Shown one piece after another: positions 1-9,051 of a stretch of 64,000 bases of DNA. The stretch comes from Leptospira sp. WS39.C2. Lineage in GTDB: Bacteria > Spirochaetota > Leptospiria > Leptospirales > Leptospiraceae. The notes below the pieces were generated by a model. The model had not been told where the DNA came from, did not search any database, and saw nothing but the letters and a program-made list of their open reading frames with translations. A program made the position numbers and the translations under genes. The DNA lies in assembly GCF_040833965.1 (NCBI RefSeq), contig NZ_CP162142.1, positions 1,265,001 through 1,329,000 of the forward strand. The letters are read 5' to 3'. Numbering within the stretch: position 1 is the first letter of the stretch; each line of letters starts with the position of its first letter.

Positions 1-789
1 GTTCGATGATTTTTGTGAGATATCTTGAGAGTAAATGGTACATCGATCTTCCCCAATTTGGTGTGCGAGGTTCATGAGTAATGTGCCCGATCCAGCACTC
101 GGGTCATAACAAGTTACATTTTTAACCTTGCCTTGGACAAGACAACGTGCCATAATTTTTGCTACTGCATGAGGTGTGAAGTATTCTGCATACTTGCCCC
201 CACTATTGGTATTGTAATCTTTAATTAAGTATTCAAAAATGGTAGCGTAGAAATCAAATTTTTCATGAAAGATGTTTTCGAAGCTAAAGTTAACCAGCTT
301 GTTGATGATTGCCTTGCAGAATTCATCACGTTTGTCCGTCACATATTTGCTTAGGTTTTCAAAAAGAGTAATCTTTTCACCGCCCTCCGTGACCACAGAA
401 AAAATTTTACTGTTTTCTTTGGATATTTCCAGGAGCGTGTTATCGAAAATTTCAGCGAACCTTGGTTCGTTCTGGCGAGCAAATAGGTTCGAAATAAAAT
501 GTTCTGGTTTGAGGATTGCAGTGTTCACGTTGAGTTGCGATGTCAGCATCTCGTATTCGTCTGCTTTTAATGATTTGAGTGATTCTTCAATTTTATCTGC
601 TTTGGTTAGTTTTGGGTCCAAAATCTTTATTTCATGAATGAATTTGTCATTGAGAAACTTATATAGAAATACTTGAGTAATGATTTTAAACTCATTTCCA
701 TCATTGCCAAGACCGTAATTAGCACAGACACTTTTCAGACTATCAATCAGCTCTTTAGTTTTCTTTTCAAATTCTATCGTCTTAGTCAT
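1..789 (-). CDS. hsdM: Type I restriction-modification DNA methylase subunit HsdM (partial, 3' end outside window)
   Basis: The methylating subunit of a type I restriction-modification complex; it transfers methyl groups from S-adenosylmethionine to adenine in the recognition site. The visible 263 codons start at an ATG (787-789) and run off the left edge, so the C-terminal part is missing. The N-terminal helical region (KTKELIDSLKSVCANYG) is typical of HsdM. It is followed by YFTPHAVAKIMA and the SAM-binding motif DPSAGSGTLL near residue 225. The NPPY catalytic motif would lie beyond the window. The gene starts 10 bp after the hsdR stop, so the two are almost certainly co-transcribed; hsdS is probably further left. 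Family assignment is secure. Confidence 0.93.
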   Translation of the reverse strand, partial: MTKTIEFEKKTKELIDSLKSVCANYGLGNDGNEFKIITQVFLYKFLNDKFIHEIKILDPKLTKADKIEESLKSLKADEYEMLTSQLNVNTAILKPEHFISNLFARQNEPRFAEIFDNTLLEISKENSKIFSVVTEGGEKITLFENLSKYVTDKRDEFCKAIINKLVNFSFENIFHEKFDFYATIFEYLIKDYNTNSGGKYAEYFTPHAVAKIMARCLVQGKVKNVTCYDPSAGSGTLLMNLAHQIGEDRCTIYSQDISQKSSN

Positions 790-799
790 AATTTATCGA

Positions 800-3700
800 T
801 TAAGCTGCCTCTCCTAAATACTCGTTCCTATATTCATTTACTATTAGATGATTAATTCGTTTGGATGTCGCCAAATCTAATGACATCTTGTGTTTATTCT
901 TGATTTGGTCTATTACCAGGCGTAATAACATTTTTTCTACAAAACTTTGATTTTCCAACATTTTATCATTTTGTAAAATCTGAGTATCTACTTCTTTTTT
1001 TAGGCTACTTAATAATTCAAACAATTTTGCTTCGCTTTGGGTAAGAGGATCCTTTTCCATCAAACGTTTGTGGATTCGTGCGTATTTTTCATCATTATCA
1101 TATTTTGCGCGAAGCAATTGATTTTTCCGTTCCAGTTCTCGTGCTTCATCGTAGATCTCATTCAAGGCATTAATATTTGCTTCCATATCCTCTTTGGTTA
1201 CTTCGTTTAGGTTTTTCTTTTTAAAGAGCCTTTCTAATTCCTGCTTTAAGCTGATAAATACAGGGTCTCTTTGGTCAAAATTGCCCCCCAACATTTCGCG
1301 AGTCCTTTTTAGCGTATTTCGCAATTGATCAGCCAAAATCATTTCTTCTTCTTTCACTTTTAGGAATGCAAAAATTATATCTTCCAAAGCTAAGTTAAGT
1401 AAGTTGGTTGATTTATCATTGTTTTCCAATGCCTCACGAGCATTAATGATGGCTAAATGGTTATTGGCTTCGCGCGAGAGTAATGTGAGTTTTTGAAAAT
1501 CTAGCTTATCTAACAATTCGTAGTTACGAGAGAGTCTGATTAGGTTATAGAGTTCGCGAGCTGTATTTAAAGCTTTTGTTATTTTCAACATCTCAGAGCG
1601 GTCGTTTATCTGAGAGATCTGCTGTGAGAATATTTCAGCATTATCAGTGTCAAAGTGAAACAGTAATTCTTTGATGTCCTGAATATCTTTTTGAATTTCT
1701 TCCGGAGTTTTGAAAAGGTTGGAATAATGCTCTTTTTCGTCACCTAACTCTTCGTTTAACTCCTTTAAATAGTCTCTATTGGTTTGGTTGAATTCTTCCT
1801 CGATGTCGGCAAAATCTACAATATATCCATAGCGGAAATTTTTATAAGGTCGATTGACTCTTGTCAGCGCTTGCAATAAATTATGTTTCTTGATTAATCT
1901 TCCAAGATAGAGTTTTTTGAGTCGAGGGGCATCAAATCCAGTTAAAAGCATGTTGTAGACAAAAAGGATATCAATCTTTCCATCTTTAAATGCCTCTATT
2001 TCGGCCTCACGTTTCTGTTTCGTTCCAATGTCGTGTAGTATAACCGAAGCAGACAGGGGAAAATAATTTTTTATGTTGTGTGAAGCCGATTCAATCAGTT
2101 TGGAATCTGTATCTGATGTAGTTTTCTCTGATTCTTTCTTAACCAAATACTTATGCTGGAAGATTTCATAGAGTTTTTCTGCCTGTTCAGCGGAATCGCA
2201 GATAACCATCCCACCAATCGTATTATCACCATGCGTAATTCTGGCTTTTGTAAAATCCTCGATAATGAAATCGAGCATGGGTTCTACGAAACTTTGGTGT
2301 GCATATACTGTTTTTCGATTTCCCTCACCTTTCAATATGTCAACTTCTTCTAATGCTTTCTTCATAGAGAGTTTGTATTTGGTTTCAATCTCTTCTCGAA
2401 TTAGTTTGAGCGTATATCCATCAGCAATAGATGCATTGTAGTAGTATTTGTGAATGTATTCTCCAAATAAGTCTCTTGAATTGAAATCGGAGCTGAGTAG
2501 AGGTGTGCCTGTCAAACCAATATGAATTGCATTAGGATCCGATTCCCGTAAGTTTGCGAGAAAGCTACCTTTGGGATTATAGCTTCTATGAACTTCATCA
2601 AGAAAATAAATTCGTTGTATATTTAGATTGTAATCTGTATTACGTAAAACATCCGAATCTTCTTTAAACTTCTGTATGTTTACAACTGTGATTTCACTCT
2701 TTCCTGAATCGTTGTGAATCACGCTGGTAGTTTTTATATCTTTAACAAAATCATTACGGGAGTTGATTTCATGAACAACTAATCCTCTTCCTCTGAATTC
2801 TTTACTTGCCTGAATTAATAGGTCAAGTCTATCGACAATGAAGTAAAATTTGGGAATGATATTTCTGCTTTGAAAATAATCAGTCAGGTATTTTACATTA
2901 TAGTAAGTCAATGCCGTCTTTCCGCTACCTTGTGTGTGCCAAATTATACCTTTCCGAATGCCTTCATCTAGCTTTGTTTGAATTGCTTTTGTAGCAAAAA
3001 ATTGAGGATACCGCATAACATGTTTTTGTAAACCCGAGTTTTCTTTCATGTAAGCGAAACCATAGCGTAAAAGAAAGGCGAGTCGTTCTCGCTGTAAAAT
3101 TGAAGTGCAGATTCTGTTGGTCGGACTATTCGGATCCTTATTAATAACAAATTCTTGAGAATTCTTTATTCCGACGTAATTGGTGTCCTTGAGAACGAAA
3201 TTTTCAATTTCAGCATTTGTAGGTGCCAAAATTTCTTTTAAATTAAATTTTTCTTCTTCACGGAAATAGTTTAATATTACATTTTTTTGAGATGTAGTTG
3301 CATAAAATGCACCTTCAATTTGTTTATGAGATGTATTCTCTGCATATTCCATATTGTTTGAGAATATCATCAGCTGTGTTATGTTTAAAAAGTTTTTAAA
3401 TTTTTTATTTTGAGTTCGCTTTTGAATTCGATCAAATTCAGCTTGAATGCCATCTTTGTTATTCGGTTTTTTGACTTCAATGAATACCAATGGCATCCCA
3501 TTGATTAGTAAGGTTATATCTGGCCTAAATTCTTCATCTTCGTTTTTGTATGTTAATTCAGTCACTACATGAAAAGTGTTATTGTTGAAATTAGCAAAAT
3601 CAATCAGCCGAATTTCTGATTGATCGATTAATTTTTCATAAAATACTCTGCCTAAATCGTCGTTGTCTAACGAAAGTGCGATTTCATCAAGAATTCGCTT

Positions 3701-3883
3701 GAGGTCATTTTCTGTTAGGTCTTTGTCTGAATTGATTCTGCTTATGCTTTCTTTAAATAATTCTGGAAAGATATTGCTGGTCTCATCCCATTTTGAGTTT
3801 TTTAAAGAAATGTAGGAATAACCTAATCTACACAAATGAAGTATGGTGGGAATTTTTACTCGTGAATCTTCGTTGAAAGTCAT
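800..3883 (-). CDS. hsdR: Type I restriction endonuclease subunit HsdR
   Basis: The motor and nuclease subunit of the type I system; it translocates DNA using ATP and cuts unmodified DNA. At 1027 residues it has the full family length. The N-terminal PD-(D/E)xK nuclease core is seen around residues 120-140 (RPDITLL followed by FIEVKK). The SF2 helicase motifs follow: Walker A QGSGKT near 318, the DEAD-like box DEVHRS near 429, TGTP near 458, and later TGFDAPRL and QALTRVNRPY. The C-terminal 300 residues are a charged helical region, as expected for contact with the methylase. The order hsdR-hsdM is unusual compared with the enterobacterial R-M-S operons but is common elsewhere. No frameshift is visible. 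Confidence 0.96.
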   Translation of the reverse strand: MTFNEDSRVKIPTILHLCRLGYSYISLKNSKWDETSNIFPELFKESISRINSDKDLTENDLKRILDEIALSLDNDDLGRVFYEKLIDQSEIRLIDFANFNNNTFHVVTELTYKNEDEEFRPDITLLINGMPLVFIEVKKPNNKDGIQAEFDRIQKRTQNKKFKNFLNITQLMIFSNNMEYAENTSHKQIEGAFYATTSQKNVILNYFREEEKFNLKEILAPTNAEIENFVLKDTNYVGIKNSQEFVINKDPNSPTNRICTSILQRERLAFLLRYGFAYMKENSGLQKHVMRYPQFFATKAIQTKLDEGIRKGIIWHTQGSGKTALTYYNVKYLTDYFQSRNIIPKFYFIVDRLDLLIQASKEFRGRGLVVHEINSRNDFVKDIKTTSVIHNDSGKSEITVVNIQKFKEDSDVLRNTDYNLNIQRIYFLDEVHRSYNPKGSFLANLRESDPNAIHIGLTGTPLLSSDFNSRDLFGEYIHKYYYNASIADGYTLKLIREEIETKYKLSMKKALEEVDILKGEGNRKTVYAHQSFVEPMLDFIIEDFTKARITHGDNTIGGMVICDSAEQAEKLYEIFQHKYLVKKESEKTTSDTDSKLIESASHNIKNYFPLSASVILHDIGTKQKREAEIEAFKDGKIDILFVYNMLLTGFDAPRLKKLYLGRLIKKHNLLQALTRVNRPYKNFRYGYIVDFADIEEEFNQTNRDYLKELNEELGDEKEHYSNLFKTPEEIQKDIQDIKELLFHFDTDNAEIFSQQISQINDRSEMLKITKALNTARELYNLIRLSRNYELLDKLDFQKLTLLSREANNHLAIINAREALENNDKSTNLLNLALEDIIFAFLKVKEEEMILADQLRNTLKRTREMLGGNFDQRDPVFISLKQELERLFKKKNLNEVTKEDMEANINALNEIYDEARELERKNQLLRAKYDNDEKYARIHKRLMEKDPLTQSEAKLFELLSSLKKEVDTQILQNDKMLENQSFVEKMLLRLVIDQIKNKHKMSLDLATSKRINHLIVNEYRNEYLGEAA

Positions 3884-4102
3884 TTATGATATTGCCGATT
3901 TCCTATAAATTAGAATATATTGAGGAAATAAAGTTTTGAAAGGTTGTCAATTTGCTCTGTCTTTTTTTGCTTACTACGATGAAATGCTTAGCTTTTGTTA
4001 ACATTGAAATTTACCCATCTCTACATCTTCAATCTGGCAATTTTGGAAAGGTGAAGGCAACAAAATTTGTGAAGTTTCTTGAAAAAACAGTTTTGTTTTT
4101 AA

Positions 4103-4241
4103 TTGCGAGAGGGATCGTAAGGGCGCGTTAGCGGTCGCTTTGCGACCGAAGCCCTGGAGAGCCCGACCCCAAATTTCTGATACGATGTTATCTGATCCGA
4201 ATCCATTGTTGAAATTGAATCTAGTCATTGGGGGCTCGCCC
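4103..4241 (+). repeat. Structured dispersed repeat, copy 1
   Basis: The first 70 bases (4103-4173) are nearly identical to 11085-11155. They start TTGCGAGAGGGATCGTAAGG and contain a hairpin, GGTCGC-TTT-GCGACC, inside an outer GGGC/GCCC pairing. They end GAGCCCGACCCC. After about 56 unrelated bases both copies have GGGGGCTCGCCC (4230-4241), whose GGGCTC can pair with the earlier GAGCCC. The two copies thus share both ends and the spacing but differ in the middle, which suggests selection for an RNA or DNA structure or a small non-autonomous element. I know of no named family for it. Confidence 0.7.
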
Positions 4242-4277
4242 AAAATCCCCGCATAACGCAAGGGGAGGCTCTTATGA

Positions 4278-4372
4278 GGTGAAACTCGTGAAGAGGGTGA
4301 AGTCACAGAATATTTTCCGTAAGAAAATATTCTAGCTATATCTTAAAAATTGCGGCTGGATCACCTCCTTTT
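4278..4372 (+). pseudogene. Degenerate 3' end of a 16S rRNA gene with palindromic insert
   Basis: The stretch 4278-4304 reads GGTGAAACTCGTGAAG followed by AGGGTGAAGTC, as in the last helices of Leptospira 16S rRNA. The stretch 4351-4370 is TGCGGCTGGATCACCTCCTT, the 16S 3' end with its anti-Shine-Dalgarno core. Between them the universally conserved GTAACAAGG is gone. In its place stands a perfect 10-bp hairpin at 4308-4332 (arms GAATATTTTC and GAAAATATTC, loop CGTAA). After that, TAGCTATATC resembles the expected TAGCCGTATC. Nothing upstream of 4278 resembles 16S. This is a remnant, not a functional rRNA gene; it probably marks an old rearrangement at an rrs locus. Confidence 0.75.
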
Positions 4373-4475
4373 ATAAAGGAAACCAATTACCTTTCGTTAG
4401 GATTGTTGTCACGCTACGTTGTATATTGTAAAAGATAAGTCATAAGACTTAAATTCTTAACCATTGTTACTTTGA

Positions 4476-4503
4476 AACCTCGCTAAGTTAGCGGGGTTTT
4501 TTT
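4476..4503 (+). terminator. Rho-independent terminator after the 16S remnant
   Basis: Stem CCTCGCT / AGCGGGG with loop AAGTT (allowing one G-T pair), followed by seven T. It lies about 105 bp after the 16S remnant and may be the original rRNA terminator. The rest of the 3884-4624 gap shows no coding sequence that I trust. Confidence 0.7.
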
Positions 4504-4624
4504 ATGCCCTAACGGCATTCTGTATTCGGGCCTATCTATCTGAGTGCAACTTTTGAAAATCTTACTCTTTACATTGGTAGTGGTCTTGATGAAATTAATG
4601 ATTTTCATGATAGTGGACTAAAAA

Positions 4625-5115
4625 ATGAAAAACGGATTCGGTGACCAACTAAGGGAATGGAGAAAACTTCGTAAAAAAAGCCAACTGGAATTGGCATTGG
4701 ATGCGGAAATTTCAAGCAAACATATCAGCTTTCTGGAAACTGGAAGGGCAAATCCTACTAAAGAAATGATCCATCGACTTTCGGATGTATTGGACATTCC
4801 ATTCCGTGAAAGAAATTTGTTAATGTTAGGTGCTGGTCTTTCTCCCAGCGGAACTTCTGTTCTCCCATTTATTTCCTGGATCGGTTACGATTGGACAGAA
4901 TCTTATGGAATTGATTTTTCACCCTGACGGTTTCAGAAAGTATTTGATCAACTGGGAAGAAGTTTCCGCTTATTTATTGGGAAGGTTGCGACAGGAAGCA
5001 AGACTTGGAAAAAAGGAAAATTTCGAGTTGTATCAAAAGATTACCTCTTTTTTACCCAAAGATCAAATTGAGTTTATTCCTAAAGAAAATTTACCACTTA
5101 TCAGCATTGATGTTT
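4625..5115 (+). pseudogene. XRE-family (MmyB-type) transcriptional regulator, broken
   Basis: Residues 1-75 form a clear Cro/CI helix-turn-helix (FGDQLREWRKLRKKSQLELA and FLETGRANPTKEMIHRLSD), and LLMLGAG then leads into the MmyB-like ligand domain. The reading frame then fails: it stops at 4927 after about 30 residues. The next recognisable family piece (LIFHPDGF, INWEEVSAYLLGRLRQEARL, ELYQKITSFLP) is in another frame from about 4890. Compared with the usual length of about 260-280 residues, some 60 codons are missing at the junction. The C-terminal end is lost where the convergent membrane gene begins near 5091. This looks like a deletion plus frameshift. The HTH fragment alone could still be made, but I call it a pseudogene. 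Confidence 0.75.
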
Positions 5116-5480
5116 CCTTTGAATTCAAAAATTGCAAACCCCAATACCGCGAGTCCGACTGCGGTAGCGAAAGCGAATCCTCGAATGTGAATACTTTCAA
5201 AAAACAATGCGAGAAGTCCCGTTGTTCCCAAAACCCAAACTACATCCAAATAAAAAATGATATACGCAATCATAAGATTCGGCTTTTCATTTTTTCCTAT
5301 AAAAAATACAAAACTTCCGAAAACGACAAGTCCTCCTCCAATTACTTCCAGATACAGTCTCGAAATATTTCCGAATAGTGTGGATAGATAATCGGAAAGA
5401 AACAAACAAATAAGTCCTGTCATTGCAGACAGAAATCCATTGATTAAGAAGGTGTTTTTTAAAAGGGAATATTGATTCAT
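5091..5480 (-). CDS. Small integral membrane protein, about 4 TM segments
   Basis: I do not recognise a named family. The start at 5480 (MNQYSLLKNTFLINGFL) has a purine-rich site GGAGAA just upstream; an in-frame start at 5519 is possible but lacks one. The protein of about 129 residues has four hydrophobic segments (LINGFLSAMTGLICLFLS, LEVIGGGLVVFGSFVFFIG, MIAYIIFYLDVVWVLGTTGLLALFF, FAFATAVGLAVLGFAIF). It is convergent with, and cuts into, the broken XRE regulator, so it may have been juxtaposed by the same deletion. It sits in the inner membrane by prediction; the role is unknown. Confidence 0.7.
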   Translation of the reverse strand: MNQYSLLKNTFLINGFLSAMTGLICLFLSDYLSTLFGNISRLYLEVIGGGLVVFGSFVFFIGKNEKPNLMIAYIIFYLDVVWVLGTTGLLALFFESIHIRGFAFATAVGLAVLGFAIFEFKGNINADKW

Positions 5481-5759
5481 ATACTGTTCTCCATAGAGTT
5501 TCATTATATGCAAAAACAAAGCTCAGTCGATTACCTGTGAGGTAATATTCGGATGATTGTCCCCAGTTACCGAAAAAATGGGAAATAAGTATTTTGTGAA
5601 AGTTTAAGCAGCTAGAAATTTAGTATGAGTATCTCGATAACCTTGTAAAGAGCCTAATCGTTCTAACAATTTGTTCATTCTGGAAATCCAATTGGAGTGA
5701 GAAGTTTATCAGTTATATTTCTAAGGAAAAATTAGAGAGCATTTAAAATACAAAGTATA

Positions 5760-6224
5760 TTAAACATCAGGATTATAATTGAATAGGAGCAAACTTCCGA
5801 AGACCAGTAGCACTATACCAATCGCTCCCAAAAGGATGGCGTCCGCAAAAAGTTCTTCCCAATTGTCCAAACGTGAGGTGGGTATTTCAGACTTCGTAAT
5901 CAAATACAATACAGGAACCGTATCACCTACGGTAAATGGTGGCACAACCCAATACAAGAGAGATTGGAATTCCCAGACCTTATCACCAACCTCTACACGG
6001 ACTAACAAAGCTTTCGATCTTTTTCCATATTTGTCAGCACCTACATCTTTGTAGCCGACAACTTTGCCTTTCGTTTTCGTTCCTTTCCTTTTTAGGTGGA
6101 TTGAATCAAAGTAAATTTTAAGGACATAAACCAGAATTCCGAATCCGATTCCAACAAAAACCAAAGGGACAAGAAACTTAGGATTGGTCCAATCCAAGGA
6201 CAAGTTAAAAAATTGAGAGTTCAT
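5760..6224 (-). CDS. DUF3592-like membrane protein
   Basis: The 154-residue protein has an N-terminal membrane segment (LVPLVFVGIGFGILVYVL), a soluble middle and a C-terminal membrane segment (ILLGAIGIVLLVFGSLLLF). The middle shows the DUF3592 pattern: GKVVGYKD, then a beta-rich stretch ending in YWVVPPFTVGDTVPVLYL. DUF3592 proteins are widespread in Leptospira; their biochemical role is not known. The ATG at 6224 has GGATG a few bases upstream. The gene stands alone, with 222 bp of uninformative sequence before the next gene upstream. Confidence 0.75.
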   Translation of the reverse strand: MNSQFFNLSLDWTNPKFLVPLVFVGIGFGILVYVLKIYFDSIHLKRKGTKTKGKVVGYKDVGADKYGKRSKALLVRVEVGDKVWEFQSLLYWVVPPFTVGDTVPVLYLITKSEIPTSRLDNWEELFADAILLGAIGIVLLVFGSLLLFNYNPDV

Positions 6225-6446
6225 AAATCATCCAAATTCAAACAAAGTAAAACTTTTTCTAATACCAGGTTTTTATTTCGAAAAGGGAAGCGAAATAAAA
6301 CTGACACTACCAAAGATTTTATAGTGCGTTCTTGTGATTTAGGAACTAGAATCATTGAGCGAACACGAGAAAAAGGATAACAAAGGAAAGAGTGGAGCTT
6401 CAGAAGGGAGGGTGTTATGAATATCTCGGCAATCATGGGAACGATG

Positions 6447-7316
6447 TTATTTCAATTCCACTATTTGTAAATCCTTGGATTCGAATCTATTTTTGTAGAT
6501 CGCGCGCACCACAAAACCAATTAATACCAATTGGATCGGAACGAAGATCATGTCCCATTGGTATTCGGATAAATTGGCAAAATATGGTCCCTTAAGTTGG
6601 AATGGAAGAGGAATTGGATACCGCATTAATACGGTTAAAGTAGTGACAACAATTGTATCTGCAAAACCAAAATAAAAGGGAAGTGGGAATCGTTTCTGGT
6701 TTATCTGGTAGAATACAACCATCACAACAAGACTCATTGGTTCCAAAAGTAAAAAATTGGTACTATCAAAAGTTGGTAATGATAGGAGTGCAATTCGATA
6801 AACAGCATGGCAATAAATCCATGATAAGGGTGAAGAATTAAAAGTAAAAATATTCTGATTTATCTTGGAAGTTTGAAAATTAACTTTAGCCATTTCTTGG
6901 AGTAACCAGATGAGTAGAAAAAAGCAAACAAATCGACTGACAATTCCGCGATAAGTTCCACCATCGTTCGCAAAAATCATAACAAAGATATTGGTAAGAA
7001 CTGCAAAATTAATATAACTTGTAAACCAAGGAAGGAGTTTTTGTTGTTTCGATTCGGGTAAACATATAAATCCAATGACTACTCCTAAACCAAGTGGTAA
7101 AAGGAGTATCAGTTTGATAAATCCCATGTTTGTAATCGGATCTTTATTCGATTGAAACAAAAATAGAAGGGCAACTATTAAAGATAAGGCAGTTGTAATG
7201 AAAAAAAGAATGAACTGGTAGTTAATTGCCAAGTATATAATGAAAATTAAAACTAAGATTGATACGAGATTATTCCAAAAGAGGAGAGTGAGATCCAAAC
7301 CTATTTCATGAGACAT
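6447..7316 (-). CDS. Polytopic membrane protein of unknown function
   Basis: I do not recognise the family. The 289-residue protein is almost wholly hydrophobic, with about eight predicted membrane helices. The first is LLFWNNLVSILVLIFIIYLA and the last is MIFVPIQLVLIGFVVRAIY. No signal peptide cleavage site, enzymatic motif or known transporter signature is visible. A conserved-looking region DTIVVTTLTVLMRYPIPLPF lies near residue 225. Codon use and base composition match the neighbours. It is likely an inner-membrane protein; it could be a sensor or a transporter fragment, but nothing in the sequence decides this. Confidence 0.7.
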   Translation of the reverse strand: MSHEIGLDLTLLFWNNLVSILVLIFIIYLAINYQFILFFITTALSLIVALLFLFQSNKDPITNMGFIKLILLLPLGLGVVIGFICLPESKQQKLLPWFTSYINFAVLTNIFVMIFANDGGTYRGIVSRFVCFFLLIWLLQEMAKVNFQTSKINQNIFTFNSSPLSWIYCHAVYRIALLSLPTFDSTNFLLLEPMSLVVMVVFYQINQKRFPLPFYFGFADTIVVTTLTVLMRYPIPLPFQLKGPYFANLSEYQWDMIFVPIQLVLIGFVVRAIYKNRFESKDLQIVELK

Positions 7317-7445
7317 GATAAATATCCATTGATTACCAAATTTTTTGGTTTATACCGATGACAGTAAAATTTTTCGTAGCTCAAAACCGAATGAAACACC
7401 AACGTCTTGAATTTAATATCTATAATCCTGTATTATCCAGATTCG

Positions 7446-8903
7446 TTATGGAACATCCATTTTAGTGACTGCATCGTAAAGAGGTGCGTTCATTTCTGGG
7501 TCAATGATGTAAATGATCCTTTGTGTACTAGAAGTTTGGCCTGCAAGGTCGATCACCGCCTTACGTTTGTCCATTCGGATTTCGTTGATATCAAAATCAG
7601 CAATCCGATACTTTATCCCCTTTTTAAACAAAGGTTTGATGGTGCATATCCTTTGGATTTTGGGACGTGTTTGGAAACGATCAACTTCTAAAATTTTGCA
7701 AATATCAAAATGCACCTGTTTTTCTGAATCGATAGACGCTGTTATGACGTAATCACCTACATTGATTATATTCTGATTATTTGTCAAACTCGCACCAACA
7801 TAGTCTAGTAAGTGTCGGATGTTTCGATTGCTATAGGAAAAAAACGAATCATTGACAATCATTTTTAATGCTGTCGCGGAACTGAATGCAGGCCGCCATG
7901 GTTGGTTTGTTGTTAAACTTGCATATTCACTTGCAAGAGACAAAATTGCTATATCTTCTTCAAAATTGACTGAATTTACATTCGATTCTTGGATTCGAAG
8001 TTGTGCATCTATATCAGCTACAATCATCTTTTTACTTGGGTCTTTTATAAACTTATCTCTTATTAACATTAACTTTTTAAATACTGTATTATTGTCAGGA
8101 AAGTTGTTGTTAATTGTATTCCCTCGAAAGGGTCTATGATGGTTTAAAACTAAAGTACGAATTTCTTGAGTGATTTCAGGTGCTGCCAGTGTCATCAAAT
8201 AACTGATAATTGGGTGTTGTTGGATTGCATTGTATTCTTCTTTTGTTAGGTTTGGTTTGTCAGGTAATACTAATTTTGAATAACCTATATCTGCAAGAAA
8301 ACTTGCTGTCATCACTGAAAGATGGTCTTTTTTATTTGGTTTGTTATCGTCTCCTACACCTATCTTTTTAGTTCGGACTTTCATTCCCATTGCAACAATT
8401 GTTCGTTTTGTCATTAATTCTGATTCAACAGGAACACCCGCATGATTCAAAATCTCTAATATATTAAATAAACCAGATTCAAAATCTGGATTGCTTGTAA
8501 AATCATCTAAAACTTTTCCAATTGATTTGTGAACTCTGAGTGCATGATCCGAATTAAAAGCTTCTTTTTTTAACTCTAAGATCAATGATTCAGTTTGTTT
8601 TGCAAATTCCGTAGTTTTGTCTGGATCAAACAGTTTTGTATTTCGAGGGTCTGTGTTATCTCCCGATGTGACTCGCAATTGTTTTGAGTCTGAGGTAAGG
8701 CAATAGGCTCCTTGCAACTCGATCTTTAAAAGTTTGCCAAAATCCTCTTCCGTTGCGTTCTTTTTTTTTGCCATGATGAGCTTACCTGTTCGATCATATA
8801 AATCGAGTGGGATTTGTTTGCTCTTACGATAACTGCTCAGAAGATCATCATTAAATTCAAATTTAGCAAGTTGGTCAGTGGGGATTAAGGGAGAATCGCT
8901 CAA
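7446..8903 (-). CDS. Degenerate HD-GYP-domain protein
   Basis: The layout matches HD-GYP cyclic-di-GMP phosphodiesterases: an N-terminal region with LIMAKKKNATEEDFGKLL, then a helical domain. The core can be aligned: SFLADIGYSKLVLP in place of the usual HDIGK-hP, KPNLTKEEYNAIQQHP (the following conserved His kept), then LVLNHHRPFRG in place of HHEr.DGsGYP. The first metal-binding His and the GYP triplet are missing. Near residue 340 TTNQPWRPAFSSATAL resembles the family's C-terminal RPYRPA segment. The enzyme is therefore probably inactive or altered and may act as a cyclic-di-GMP effector or scaffold. A beta-rich tail of about 130 residues follows. The cytoplasmic location is inferred. Confidence 0.65.
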   Translation of the reverse strand: MSDSPLIPTDQLAKFEFNDDLLSSYRKSKQIPLDLYDRTGKLIMAKKKNATEEDFGKLLKIELQGAYCLTSDSKQLRVTSGDNTDPRNTKLFDPDKTTEFAKQTESLILELKKEAFNSDHALRVHKSIGKVLDDFTSNPDFESGLFNILEILNHAGVPVESELMTKRTIVAMGMKVRTKKIGVGDDNKPNKKDHLSVMTASFLADIGYSKLVLPDKPNLTKEEYNAIQQHPIISYLMTLAAPEITQEIRTLVLNHHRPFRGNTINNNFPDNNTVFKKLMLIRDKFIKDPSKKMIVADIDAQLRIQESNVNSVNFEEDIAILSLASEYASLTTNQPWRPAFSSATALKMIVNDSFFSYSNRNIRHLLDYVGASLTNNQNIINVGDYVITASIDSEKQVHFDICKILEVDRFQTRPKIQRICTIKPLFKKGIKYRIADFDINEIRMDKRKAVIDLAGQTSSTQRIIYIIDPEMNAPLYDAVTKMDVP

Positions 8904-9051
8904 ATTATATAGTCCAATTTTGGTATGATTATCTGATGGATGAGACGAATTTTATTGTATGAAAACAAAGATTGTCTCTTTTTTTTTTAGAAAAAAATCA
9001 TCTCATTCTGATTGTATCTTTCGATAAAACAGTGTTAAATCAATTGAATGA

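Noticed and set aside
3998..4306. 102-codon open frame on the minus strand
   Set aside because: It reads through the structured repeat and into the 16S remnant. Its protein-like appearance comes from those elements, and it has no ribosome site.
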